A stretch of 64,000 nt of DNA from CALGFI01 sp963786805 (GTDB taxonomy: Bacteria > Actinomycetota > UBA4738 > HRBIN12), in assembly GCA_963786805.1 (NCBI GenBank), contig CAWBAK010000005.1, positions 124,001-188,000 on the forward strand, read 5' to 3'. Under the pieces are notes generated by a model, which was given only the letters and a program-made list of their open reading frames with translations, was not told the DNA's origin and ran no database searches. Numbering within the stretch: position 1 is the stretch's first letter; every line of letters starts with the position of its first letter. Both the position numbers and the translations under genes were made by a program. Positions 1 to 9,233 of this stretch are shown here, in pieces.

Positions 1-187
1 GCACGAGGTTCGTCTGGTGCGAGACCTCCCAGGGGATCTCCGCGTTGCAGAAGAAGAAGAACTGCTGCTCGTCCGGTGTTCCGAACGTCGGCTGCCAGAG
101 CAGGAACGCGGCGACGTTCGCCGCGATGATGGCCAGGGTGATGATCGGCACCCGAGACGTCGGGTTCGCGTCGCGGATCGGGATCAC
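1..187 (-). CDS. Rhomboid family intramembrane serine protease, N-terminus only (cut by window edge)
   Basis: Only the first 62 residues are inside the window. They read MIPIRDANPTSRVPIITLA and continue as one hydrophobic helix (about residues 14-28), then FCNAEIPWEVSHQTNLV (about 45-61). A short basic N-terminus, first helix and a Cys/His-containing loop like this is the usual opening of actinobacterial rhomboid proteins, which cleave membrane proteins inside the bilayer. The catalytic Ser and His would lie beyond the edge. The GTG at 187 is chosen because the only upstream ATG in the vicinity is in another frame and stops at once. It is divergent from tlyA, sharing the 188-309 intergenic region. 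Confidence 0.75.
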   Translation of the reverse strand, partial: MIPIRDANPTSRVPIITLAIIAANVAAFLLWQPTFGTPDEQQFFFFCNAEIPWEVSHQTNLV

Positions 188-266
188 GGGCGCCGTCCGC
201 GGACCGCCAGCATCGTTGCAGCGTAGCGCGTTCCTGGGCCCGCCGGAGCCGGTTCTCCGCCACGAG

Positions 267-272
267 TATCCT
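267..272 (+). promoter_or_regulatory. Candidate -10 element for the tlyA operon
   Basis: TATCCT lies about 38 nt ahead of the GTG at 310 and about 104 nt ahead of tlyA, in the divergent gap after the rhomboid gene. No convincing -35 is seen. It fits the TANNNT pattern found before many operons in this window, but is supported by that pattern only. Confidence 0.35.
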
Positions 273-309
273 TGCCGAACGCCGCGGACGAGTGCGCGAG
301 GAGGACCCC

Positions 310-375
310 GTGCGGTTGGGCGAGTTCCGAAGGTTCAACGCGACCATCGGTGCCCCCTCGCCCGCGGGGGCGTGA
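310..375 (+). CDS. Possible 21-residue leader peptide ahead of tlyA
   Basis: A GTG preceded by GAGGA (301-305) opens a 21-codon frame reading MRLGEFRRFNATIGAPSPAGA. It stops at TGA 373-375, directly abutting the tlyA GTG at 376. The ribosome-binding site and the exact abutment suggest translational coupling. I do not recognise the peptide. M. tuberculosis also has a short unassigned gene just before tlyA, but I cannot test homology here. It may be chance. Confidence 0.3.
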   Translation: MRLGEFRRFNATIGAPSPAGA

Positions 376-1200
376 GTGCGCGCGTTGGCTCGCCGCCGTC
401 TCGATGCCGAGCTCGTGCGCCGAGGCCTCGTCGCCAGTCGAAGCGAGGCGCAGTCGGCGGTGCGCGACGGCCTCGTCCTCGTCTCGGGGAGTCCCGCCGA
501 GAAGCCGTCGACACTGGTTGACCCCGCCGACCCGCTCGAGCTCGTCGCGCCCGCGCGGCGGTTCGTCTCGCGCGGGGGCGACAAGCTCTCCGCCGCACTC
601 GATCGCTTCGGGGTCGAGCCCGCCGGGCGCCGGGCCCTGGATGCCGGAGCCTCCACCGGCGGGTTCACCGACTGCCTGTTGCAGCGCGGGGCCGCGCACG
701 TGGTCGCGCTCGACGTCGGCTACGGCCAGCTCGCCTGGGCGCTCCGCACCGATGAGCGCGTCTCGGTGCTCGAGCGGACGAACGTCCGCGAGCTCACCCC
801 GGCCCACCTGCCGTACGCTCCCGACCTGGTGGTCGCCGACCTTTCGTTCATCTCGCTGTCTCTGGCCGCCCCGGCGCTCGCGCGTGTCGCGGAGCCGGGT
901 TCGGACTTCGTCGTCCTCGTGAAGCCACAGTTCGAGGCCGGGCCCGAGCAGGTGGGACGTGGCGGCGTCGTCCGCGATCCCGAGGTCTGGCGACGGGTCG
1001 TCGAGGATGTCGCGATCTCGTTCGCGCAGGCCGGCCTTCCGCCGCGCGGCGCGATGGCCTCGCCGCTGGCCGGTCCCGCCGGGAACGTGGAGTTCTTCCT
1101 TCACGCCGTGGCCGAGCCCAGCTCCGACCAGGGATCGCTCCCGGCCGAGGTGTTGGACGAAGCGGTCGCCGAGGGGCGCATGATCGGGCGGACCGCGTGA
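376..1200 (+). CDS. tlyA: TlyA family rRNA 2'-O-methyltransferase / hemolysin-like
   Basis: 274 residues. An N-terminal S4 RNA-binding domain (about 1-65, RRRLDAELVRRGLV) is followed by an FtsJ/RrmJ-like methyltransferase domain. The S-adenosylmethionine motif is ALDAGASTGGFTDCLL (about 88-103), and the catalytic-type lysine is in VLVKPQFEAG. In mycobacteria TlyA methylates 16S and 23S rRNA ribose positions and determines capreomycin sensitivity; that specificity is known for the family, not shown here. GTG 376 is used. A TTG three codons later (385, giving MARRRLDAEL) resembles the usual start of the family and is equally plausible. Its end overlaps nadK by 4 nt. Confidence 0.9.
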   Translation: MRALARRRLDAELVRRGLVASRSEAQSAVRDGLVLVSGSPAEKPSTLVDPADPLELVAPARRFVSRGGDKLSAALDRFGVEPAGRRALDAGASTGGFTDCLLQRGAAHVVALDVGYGQLAWALRTDERVSVLERTNVRELTPAHLPYAPDLVVADLSFISLSLAAPALARVAEPGSDFVVLVKPQFEAGPEQVGRGGVVRDPEVWRRVVEDVAISFAQAGLPPRGAMASPLAGPAGNVEFFLHAVAEPSSDQGSLPAEVLDEAVAEGRMIGRTA

Positions 1201-2075
1201 CGCGGGTGGGTTTCGTCGTGCATCCGTCTCGACGCGAAGCGAGCGATGCCGCCGACGAGCTCGAGCGCTGGCTCGGCGAGCGAGATGTTCAGGTCCGGCG
1301 TTCGCAGGGTGCGAACACCGAAGACGAAGCGGCGGCGCACGCGTTTGCCGACGACCTCGACCTGGTCGTCGCGGTCGGAGGCGACGGCACCTTCCTGCGG
1401 GCGGCGCACCTCGCCTCGCGCGGAGACGTGCCGGTGCTCGGCGTCAAGGTCGGCCACCTCGGGTTCCTCACCGAGGTCGAGCCGGACGGCGCGCCCCAAG
1501 TGCTCGAGCGCGTCCTCGCGGGGACGGTCCGCATCGAGGAACGGCTCGCGGTCCTGGCCGAATCCGAGAGCGGCGCGTTCGCGCCGCAGTGGGCGCTGAA
1601 CGAGGTCATGGTCGAGAAGAGCGCACGGCACCGCCTGATCGGGCTCGCCGTCGAGGTCGACGACACGTACGTCACCACGTTCGCCGCCGACGGCGTGATC
1701 GTCGCGACGCCGACGGGTTCGACCGCGTACTCGTTCTCGGCCGGCGGTCCGATCGTGTCGCCGTCGGTCGCGGGAACGGTCGTGACGCCGGTGGCCGCGC
1801 ACATGGTGTTCGACCGCTCGCTCGTGCTCCAGGCGGACGAGTGCGTGACACTGGAGGTCCTCGGCGAGGAGCCGGGATTGCTTTCGGCGGACGGACGATC
1901 GTCGCTCGAGCTCCCGATCGGCTCTCGCGTGAAGATCGGGGCCGCACCCAAGCCTTCGCGCTTGGTGCGACGCGAGGACGCCCCGCCGTTCCACGAGCTG
2001 GTCCGGCGGAAGTTCGACCTGCCGGGCCAGCGCGAGAACGGCGGCGAGGCCTCGCCGGGGCTCGCCGGAGGGTAG
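1197..2075 (+). CDS. nadK: NAD kinase
   Basis: 292 residues, typical size for ATP/polyphosphate NAD kinases that make NADP. Visible signatures are VAVGGDGTFLRAA (about 57-69, the GGDGT motif), LNEVMVEK (about 137-144, NE motif) and GVIVATPTGSTAYSFSAGGP (about 165-184). The GTG start overlaps the tlyA stop, so the two are probably co-translated. In most actinobacteria recN follows nadK; here steA follows after a 137-nt gap. Confidence 0.95.
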   Translation: MTRVGFVVHPSRREASDAADELERWLGERDVQVRRSQGANTEDEAAAHAFADDLDLVVAVGGDGTFLRAAHLASRGDVPVLGVKVGHLGFLTEVEPDGAPQVLERVLAGTVRIEERLAVLAESESGAFAPQWALNEVMVEKSARHRLIGLAVEVDDTYVTTFAADGVIVATPTGSTAYSFSAGGPIVSPSVAGTVVTPVAAHMVFDRSLVLQADECVTLEVLGEEPGLLSADGRSSLELPIGSRVKIGAAPKPSRLVRREDAPPFHELVRRKFDLPGQRENGGEASPGLAGG

Positions 2076-2078
2076 GCT
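2073..2078 (+). promoter_or_regulatory. Candidate -10 element for the steA operon
   Basis: TAGGCT overlaps the nadK stop codon. It would give a leader of about 130 nt before steA. No clear -35 is visible. The leader (2079-2212) is GC-rich and contains no convincing gene. Confidence 0.4.
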
Positions 2079-2212
2079 CTGGGCGCGGTTGCGAACGGAA
2101 TCGCCGCGCCGGTGCCCGCGCCGGCGCCCGCGCTCAGGAGGGCATCCCAACGGCATCGAGGTCGAGGAGCCTGCTTCGGCGGCCCCTTCGGCGGCAGCGG
2201 CCGCGCGAGGGT

Positions 2213-3376
2213 GTGGCTCGCGTGGATACGCGCACGAAGCAGCTCGTTCAGCGCGCCGACCCCGGCGACATCGCCGTGATCGACCACGAAGACCTCGATC
2301 GCGTCTCGGCGGAGGCGCTCGTCGAGGCGGGGGTCGCCGGCGTCGTGAACGCAGCCCGGTCGATCAGCGGCCGGTACCCGAACCTCGGACCTCTGATACT
2401 CGTTCGCGCGGGGGTGCCGGTGATCGACTGCGTCGGCCCCCTGTTGCTGCGCAAGGTGCGCGAGGGTGATGCCGTGCGCCTGGACGGGGACCGCGTCCTC
2501 GTCGGAGAACGTCTCGTCGGCGTCGGCATCCGGCAGAGCGAGACGTCCGTGCGCGGCGCGATGGCCGAGGCACAGCTGTCGCTGGCCGAGAACTTCGAGC
2601 GGTTCGCGACGAACACGGTGGATTTCATCCAGCGCGAGCGAGACCTGCTCTTCGGCGGCCTCGGATTGCCGACGCTGCGCCACGATCTCTCGCACCGGCC
2701 GGTGCTCGTCGTCGTCCGCGGTTACAACTACAAGGAGGATCTGGCCGTGCTGGGCTCGTACATCCGCGACGTCCGGCCGGTGCTCTTGGGCGTCGACGGG
2801 GGAGCGGACGCGCTCATCGAGGCCGGCTACACGCCGGACCTCATCGTCGGCGACATGGACAGCGTCTCGGATCGCGCGTTGCTGCTCGCGGCGGCCGAGG
2901 GCAAGCGCCGCTGGTTCGGCCGCCGGCTTCCCACCGAGCTCGTCCTGCACGCGTATCGGGACGGGCGGGCTCCGGGCCGCGCTCGTCTGGAAGCGCTCGG
3001 GGTCCCGTACGCGGTGGTGGATGCCGCCGGGACGAGCGAGGACGTCGCCTTCCTGCTCGCCCACGAGAAGGGCGCGGAGACGATCGTCGCCGTGGGGAGC
3101 CACGGCAACCTCCCCGAGTTCCTCGACAAGGGCCGCGAGGGGATGGCGAGCACGTTCCTGGTCCGGCTCCGGGTCGGGGAGATCCTGATGGACGCGAAGG
3201 GCGTATCCCGCGTGTACTCGCCGCGGATCCGAACGCGCGACAGCCTGCTGCTCGTCGGCGCCGCGATGGTCGCGATCGCGGCAGTGATCGTGGTGTCGCC
3301 GCCGCTCCGGCTCTACGTGAGCCAGCTGTTCGAGCAGCTCCGCCAGTGGGCGTTCAACCTGAAGGAGCTCGTGTGA
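2213..3376 (+). CDS. steA: SteA-like cytokinetic ring protein
   Basis: 387 residues if started at GTG 2213; the GTG at 2222 (reading VDTRTKQLVQR) has a better-spaced GAGGG and is an alternative. The start region DIAVIDHEDLDRVSAEALVE and the following VVNAARSISGRYPNLGP are characteristic of actinobacterial SteA. This is a membrane-anchored protein with a thiamin-pyrophosphokinase-like core (VDGGADAL, VGDMDSVSDRALL), acting with SteB in cell separation in Corynebacterineae. One transmembrane helix lies near the C-terminus (LLLVGAAMVAIAAVIVV, about 343-359). It overlaps the next gene by 4 nt, consistent with an SteA-SteB unit. Confidence 0.85.
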   Translation: MARVDTRTKQLVQRADPGDIAVIDHEDLDRVSAEALVEAGVAGVVNAARSISGRYPNLGPLILVRAGVPVIDCVGPLLLRKVREGDAVRLDGDRVLVGERLVGVGIRQSETSVRGAMAEAQLSLAENFERFATNTVDFIQRERDLLFGGLGLPTLRHDLSHRPVLVVVRGYNYKEDLAVLGSYIRDVRPVLLGVDGGADALIEAGYTPDLIVGDMDSVSDRALLLAAAEGKRRWFGRRLPTELVLHAYRDGRAPGRARLEALGVPYAVVDAAGTSEDVAFLLAHEKGAETIVAVGSHGNLPEFLDKGREGMASTFLVRLRVGEILMDAKGVSRVYSPRIRTRDSLLLVGAAMVAIAAVIVVSPPLRLYVSQLFEQLRQWAFNLKELV

Positions 3377-4299
3377 TCTCGTTCCGGTATCACATCGTCA
3401 CGATCGTGGCGGTGTTCCTCGCGCTGGCGATCGGGCTGCTGGCGGGAAGCGCGTTCGTCCAGCCCGAGCTCGTCGACCAGCTCCAGAGACAGACGGATCA
3501 GTTGCGGGAAGACCTGCGGGCGCGGGATGAGGCGCTCACCGAGGTACGAGCCGAGGTCGCCGCGCTCGCCGGCTTCGCCGATGCCACGCTCCCGTACCTC
3601 ACGTCGGACCGGCTCGTCGGCACGCAGGTCGTGGTGGTCTCCCAGGAGGGCGTCGAGGATGCGGTGCTCGGACAGACCCAGCGGTCGCTCGTCGACAGCG
3701 GAGCCGAGGTCCTCGCCGTCCTTTCGGCGCGCAACGAGCTCGCCTCGCAAGATCCCGAGACGCAGGCGGGGCTCGCCGAGATCCTCCTGCGCCCCGACGC
3801 GGTCCCCGAGGACCTCCCCTCGCTCGCGGCCGCCGCGATCGCGGAGCGACTGGCGATCGGGAACGGCATCGGCTCGCCGAGCGAGGACCTGCTGAACCAG
3901 CTCCTGTCCGCGGGGTTCCTCGCGCCCGTCGGGACCGGCGTCTCCGAAGCCGCCCTGCAGGAGATCGGCGCGCCGGGACAGGTCGTCGTGGTTCTCGGGG
4001 GCGGGGCCGTCGAGGAACCGGTGCTTCCGCTCGAGGAGTTCGGTGTTCCCCTCGTGCGCTCGCTGATCTCGATGGAGGTCCCGGTGGCGGCCGGCGAATC
4101 CTCCACCACGCTGGTGCCGTTCGTGGGTCTGATCCTCGAGGACGGCACGGACGGAGCCGTGACGGTCGACGACCTCGACCTGAGCATGGGCGGCGCGGCG
4201 CTGGTCCTCGGTCTGGAGTCGCTCCTGGAACGCGGGGAGGGCGGCGCCTACGGGTTCAAGGACGGAGCCGAGCCGCTGCCCCCGCTCCCGCCCTCGTGA
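3373..4299 (+). CDS. SteB / MctB-like membrane protein (annotated in relatives as copper transporter)
   Basis: 308 residues. An N-terminal anchor helix (HIVTIVAVFLALAIGLLAG, about 6-24) is followed by a predicted coiled coil (about 30-65, LVDQLQRQTDQLREDLRARD) and an extracytoplasmic domain. This layout matches Rv1698/MctB, described as a copper-related channel in mycobacteria, and SteB, its corynebacterial counterpart next to SteA. The GTG at 3373 is chosen because AAGGAG lies 3362-3367 and it overlaps the steA stop. Context favours a division role; copper transport is not supported by anything seen in the sequence. Confidence 0.8.
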   Translation: MISFRYHIVTIVAVFLALAIGLLAGSAFVQPELVDQLQRQTDQLREDLRARDEALTEVRAEVAALAGFADATLPYLTSDRLVGTQVVVVSQEGVEDAVLGQTQRSLVDSGAEVLAVLSARNELASQDPETQAGLAEILLRPDAVPEDLPSLAAAAIAERLAIGNGIGSPSEDLLNQLLSAGFLAPVGTGVSEAALQEIGAPGQVVVVLGGGAVEEPVLPLEEFGVPLVRSLISMEVPVAAGESSTTLVPFVGLILEDGTDGAVTVDDLDLSMGGAALVLGLESLLERGEGGAYGFKDGAEPLPPLPPS

Positions 4300-4976
4300 A
4301 ACGCGTCGTGGCCCTCGTCGCCGCGCGCGACGAGGCCGATCGGATCGGCGAGACGGTGACCGCCCTGCGGGCGCTGGAACCCGTGGCGGAGGTGGTCGTG
4401 GTGGACGACGGCTCCCGTGACGAGACCGCGCCGAGGTCCCTCGCCGCCGGCGCGACCGTGCTGCGCCTGGACCGGGCCAGGGGGAAGGGCCGGGCGCTGG
4501 AGGGGGCGCTCACACGGCTGCGCGATCGCGCCGCGGACGTCTGGCTCCTCGCCGACGGCGACCTTGCGGCGACGGCGGCTTCGTTGGATGCGGTCCTGGA
4601 TCCGGTGCTGGCGGGGGAGGCCGACCTCGCGATCGCGACGTTCCCTCCCGGTCAGGGGGGCGGCTTCGGGCTCGTCAAGCGGGCGGCGAGGCACGCGATC
4701 CGGCTGGGATCAGGCCTCGATGTTCGGGAGCCGCTGTCGGGCCAGCGGGCGCTCACCGCGCACGCGCTCGAGGCGGTGCGGCCGCTCGCGCGTGGCTTCG
4801 GCGTCGAGACCGCCATGACGATCGACGCCGTCCGCGCGGGGCTCCGCGTCCTCGAGGTGCCCGCCGAGCTCGGGCACCGGCCGACCCACCGGGACGTCCG
4901 GGGGTTCGCGCACCGAGGAAGGCAGGGATGGGACATCCTGCGAGCCGCGTTCCCGCGGATGCTGGGACTGCGGTGA
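4296..4976 (+). CDS. Family 2 glycosyltransferase
   Basis: 226 residues of a GT-A fold without transmembrane helices. Visible motifs are VVALVAARDEADRIGETV at the N-terminus, VVVVDDGSRDET (about 33-44, nucleotide-binding Asp) and WLLADGDLAA (about 83-92, DxD-like metal site). It starts with a GTG overlapping the steB stop and overlaps the next gene by 4 nt. Partnered with the membrane transferase downstream, it probably adds sugars to a lipid carrier or surface polymer; the substrate cannot be read from sequence. Confidence 0.85.
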   Translation: MKRVVALVAARDEADRIGETVTALRALEPVAEVVVVDDGSRDETAPRSLAAGATVLRLDRARGKGRALEGALTRLRDRAADVWLLADGDLAATAASLDAVLDPVLAGEADLAIATFPPGQGGGFGLVKRAARHAIRLGSGLDVREPLSGQRALTAHALEAVRPLARGFGVETAMTIDAVRAGLRVLEVPAELGHRPTHRDVRGFAHRGRQGWDILRAAFPRMLGLR

Positions 4977-5704
4977 TCGAGCGGCTCCGGGTCGCGAACC
5001 ATCGCGGGGTCGAGATCCCCGCGATCCTCGGCCTGTCGCTCGGCGGGTTCGCGGCCGCGTCCGTGGCGGCGGTGGCACTCCTGGACCGGGTCGACCGGGC
5101 CGGGTGGATCGCCACGGCCGCCCTCGCGCTGGTGCTGGCCGCGGGGCTGGTGGACGACCTGACCCCGTCGGGTCCCCGAGGCTTGCGAGACCACCTGCGG
5201 GCATTCGCCGCCGGACGGGTCTCGACGGGCATCGTGAAGCTGGTCGTCGTCGCCGGCGCCGCCGCCGTGACGGTGGCGGCCGTCCCCGGGCGCACGGGCA
5301 TCGCGCGGGTAGCCGGCGCGCTGCTCATCGCCGCCTCGGCCAACGTGTGGAACGGCCTCGACGTCCGGCCGGGCCGCGCGATCAAGTTCTTCCTGCCGGT
5401 CGCGATCGCGGTGCTGGCCACGCCGTGGCCGGTGCAGCCGTTCCTGCCCGGCGTGGCGCTCGGCGCCCTGCTGCTTCTGCCGTGGGATGCCGGCGAGCGG
5501 GCGATGCTGGGCGATGCCGGTGCGAATCTCCTCGGTTTCACCGCCGGCCTCGGGTTGTTCCACCTCGTGCACGGTTGGGCGCTGGTCGCGGCCGCCTTGG
5601 TGGCCGTGGCCCTGAACGTCCTGGCGGACACCGTGACGCTCACGCGGCTGATCGAGATCGTGCGGCCCCTGCGCTGGTACGACTCGATGGGCCGCAGGGC
5701 CTGA
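4973..5704 (+). CDS. MraY/WecA-like polyprenyl-phosphate sugar-phosphate transferase homologue
   Basis: 243 residues with about seven hydrophobic segments. AGLVDDL (about 60-66) matches the DD magnesium motif of the family. NVWNGLDVRPGRAIKFF (about 124-140) corresponds to the NxxNxxDG-type loop, and LGDAGANLLGF (about 179-189) to the GDxG loop. MraY and WecA move phospho-sugars onto undecaprenyl phosphate. This protein is shorter than true MraY (about 320-360 residues), so it is a divergent relative. The GTG overlapping the glycosyltransferase stop is the chosen start. Confidence 0.75.
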   Translation: MIERLRVANHRGVEIPAILGLSLGGFAAASVAAVALLDRVDRAGWIATAALALVLAAGLVDDLTPSGPRGLRDHLRAFAAGRVSTGIVKLVVVAGAAAVTVAAVPGRTGIARVAGALLIAASANVWNGLDVRPGRAIKFFLPVAIAVLATPWPVQPFLPGVALGALLLLPWDAGERAMLGDAGANLLGFTAGLGLFHLVHGWALVAAALVAVALNVLADTVTLTRLIEIVRPLRWYDSMGRRA

Positions 5705-5810
5705 CCGCGGCACGCACGCCAGCGCGAGGTCCTTCACGCCGTCGGCGAACTTTCCGCGCATCGCGCGCACTTTCCGGATCGAACACCGGCGCCCCACCGG
5801 ACCGCTCTGT

Positions 5811-5816
5811 TACGAT
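5811..5816 (+). promoter_or_regulatory. -10 element, near-leaderless pyrG promoter
   Basis: TACGAT ends 11 nt before the pyrG GTG, predicting transcription from about 5823 and a leader of about 5 nt. It lies in a 123-nt gap after the previous operon. Confidence 0.6.
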
Positions 5817-5827
5817 TTCGTCCCGAG

Positions 5828-7489
<1,662 letters not shown>

Positions 7490-7498
7490 CCGGCGGCG

Positions 7499-8044
7499 AT
7501 GTCCCACACACCCGACACCACCGACACCCCCGAGTCCTCCGAGCCGGCGTACCGGGGTGCGATCGTCTCCGTCGTCCGTGAGCGATGGCCGGGAGTCGAC
7601 CACCCCTACGACATCGTCCGCCACCCCGGCGCCGCGGCCGTCCTTCCCGTGACACCGGCAGGTGAGGTCCTCCTCGTGCGTCAGTTCCGCCCCGCGATCC
7701 GGCAGACGCTCCTCGAGATCCCGGCGGGCATACTCGACGTGGACGGGGAGGACGCCCTCTCGTGCGCCGCGCGCGAGCTGTTCGAGGAGACCGGGTACCG
7801 GCACACGTCGATCGAGTTCCTCGGGGGCATCTTCACGAGCGCCGGCTTCTCCGACGAGTACGTGCACCTGTTCTGGGCGCGGACCGAAGCCGAACCCGCT
7901 CGCGATCCCGAGGAGGGGATCGAGCTCGTCCGAACTCCGTTCGCCGAGATGGCGGCGGCCGCGAAGGCGGGGCGCGTGCGCGATGCCAAGACCTGTGTCG
8001 CACTGCTCATCGGCGAGGCCCGGGGCGTCGCGAACCTCGGGTAA
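7499..8044 (+). CDS. Nudix hydrolase, ADP-ribose pyrophosphatase type
   Basis: 181 residues. The Nudix helix is readable as GILDVDGEDALSCAARELFE followed by ETGY (about 80-103). It has REL-EE intact and one extra residue between the first Gly and Glu. The approach LLVRQFRPAIRQTLLEIPAG is typical of ADP-ribose/NUDT5-like members, which hydrolyse ADP-ribose to AMP and ribose 5-phosphate. It follows pyrG by 9 nt and is likely in the same transcript, as in other actinobacteria. Confidence 0.9.
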   Translation: MSHTPDTTDTPESSEPAYRGAIVSVVRERWPGVDHPYDIVRHPGAAAVLPVTPAGEVLLVRQFRPAIRQTLLEIPAGILDVDGEDALSCAARELFEETGYRHTSIEFLGGIFTSAGFSDEYVHLFWARTEAEPARDPEEGIELVRTPFAEMAAAAKAGRVRDAKTCVALLIGEARGVANLG

Positions 8045-8047
8045 TCT
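8042..8047 (+). promoter_or_regulatory. Candidate -10 element for ald
   Basis: TAATCT overlaps the Nudix stop codon and would give a leader of about 44 nt containing the AAGGAG at 8085-8090. No -35 match is clear. Confidence 0.45.
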
Positions 8048-8097
8048 TCGCGAGAAGAGCGACCAACGAGGACCGACCCCCGAGAAGGAGCGCCGGC

Positions 8098-9216
8098 GTG
8101 ATCGTCGGGATCCCCAAAGAGGTCAAGGACAACGAGTACCGGGTCGCCGCGACGCCCGAGGGCGTTCACGAGCTCGTGCGCGCGGGACAGGAGGTCCTCG
8201 TCGAGGACGGCGCGGGGGCCGGCTCCAGCATCCCGCAGCAGCGCTACGAGCGAGCCGGCGCCGAGATCGTCGGCACCGCCGAAGAGGTCTGGGCGAGCTC
8301 GGACATGATCGTGAAGGTCAAGGAGCCCGTGCCCGAGGAGTACGGCCGGCTCCGAGAGGGACAGATCCTGTTCACCTACCTGCACCTGGCCGCATCGAGG
8401 GAGCTCACGCAGGCGCTGATCGAACGCAAGGTCTCGGCGGTCGCGTACGAGACGGTCCAGACGACCGACGGACGGCTCCCGCTCCTCGCGCCGATGAGCG
8501 AGGTCGCCGGCCGCATGGCCCCGCACGTCGCGGCACGGCTCCTGGAGAAGGAGCACGGCGGCCGCGGCATCCTGATGGGCGGTGTCTCCGGGGTGCGGCC
8601 GGCGAAGGTCCTCGTGCTGGGAGCGGGGATGGCGGGCTCGAACGCCGCGTGGATCGCCGCCGGGATGGAGGCCGAGGTCGTCGTGGTCGACAAGAACCTC
8701 GACCGCTTGCGGTTCATCGACCAGATCCACAAGGGCCGCATCATCACGCTGATGTCCGACCGGCTGACGCTGGCGCAGCGCGTCCGCGAGGCGGACGTCG
8801 TGATCGGGTCGGTGCTCGTTCCCGGAGCGCGAGCGCCGAAGTTGGTCACCAAAGAGATGGTGGAGTCGATGCGGCCGGGCTCCGTCATCGTCGACATCGC
8901 GATCGACCAGGGGGGCTGCGTCGAGACCGCACGGATGACCACGCACTCGGACCCGACGTACGTCGAGTTCGGCGTCGTTCACTACTGCGTCGGCAACATG
9001 CCCGGGGCCGTTCCCAATACGTCCACCTACGCGCTCACGAACGTCACCCTTCCGTACGCGCTCGACATCTCGACCAAGGGGCTGGAGCGCGCGGCGCGCG
9101 AAGACCCGGAGCTCGCGCGCGGCGTGAACGTGTACGCCGGCGCGGTCACGAACGAAGGTGTGGCCGAAGCCCACGGCCTTGCGTTCGTCCCGCTCGCCGA
9201 CGTGGGGCTCGGCTGA
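8098..9216 (+). CDS. ald: Alanine dehydrogenase
   Basis: 372 residues, normal for the family. The N-terminus MIVGIPKEVKDNEYRVAATP is near-invariant in Ald. The NAD-binding Rossmann loop is LVLGAGMAGSNAAWIAAG (about 172-189), followed by an acidic VVVVDKN that selects NAD. It interconverts L-alanine with pyruvate and ammonia. GTG 8098 is well supported by AAGGAG 8 nt upstream. Confidence 0.95.
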   Translation: MIVGIPKEVKDNEYRVAATPEGVHELVRAGQEVLVEDGAGAGSSIPQQRYERAGAEIVGTAEEVWASSDMIVKVKEPVPEEYGRLREGQILFTYLHLAASRELTQALIERKVSAVAYETVQTTDGRLPLLAPMSEVAGRMAPHVAARLLEKEHGGRGILMGGVSGVRPAKVLVLGAGMAGSNAAWIAAGMEAEVVVVDKNLDRLRFIDQIHKGRIITLMSDRLTLAQRVREADVVIGSVLVPGARAPKLVTKEMVESMRPGSVIVDIAIDQGGCVETARMTTHSDPTYVEFGVVHYCVGNMPGAVPNTSTYALTNVTLPYALDISTKGLERAAREDPELARGVNVYAGAVTNEGVAEAHGLAFVPLADVGLG

Positions 9217-9233
9217 CCGCTCGCGGGGTCCCG

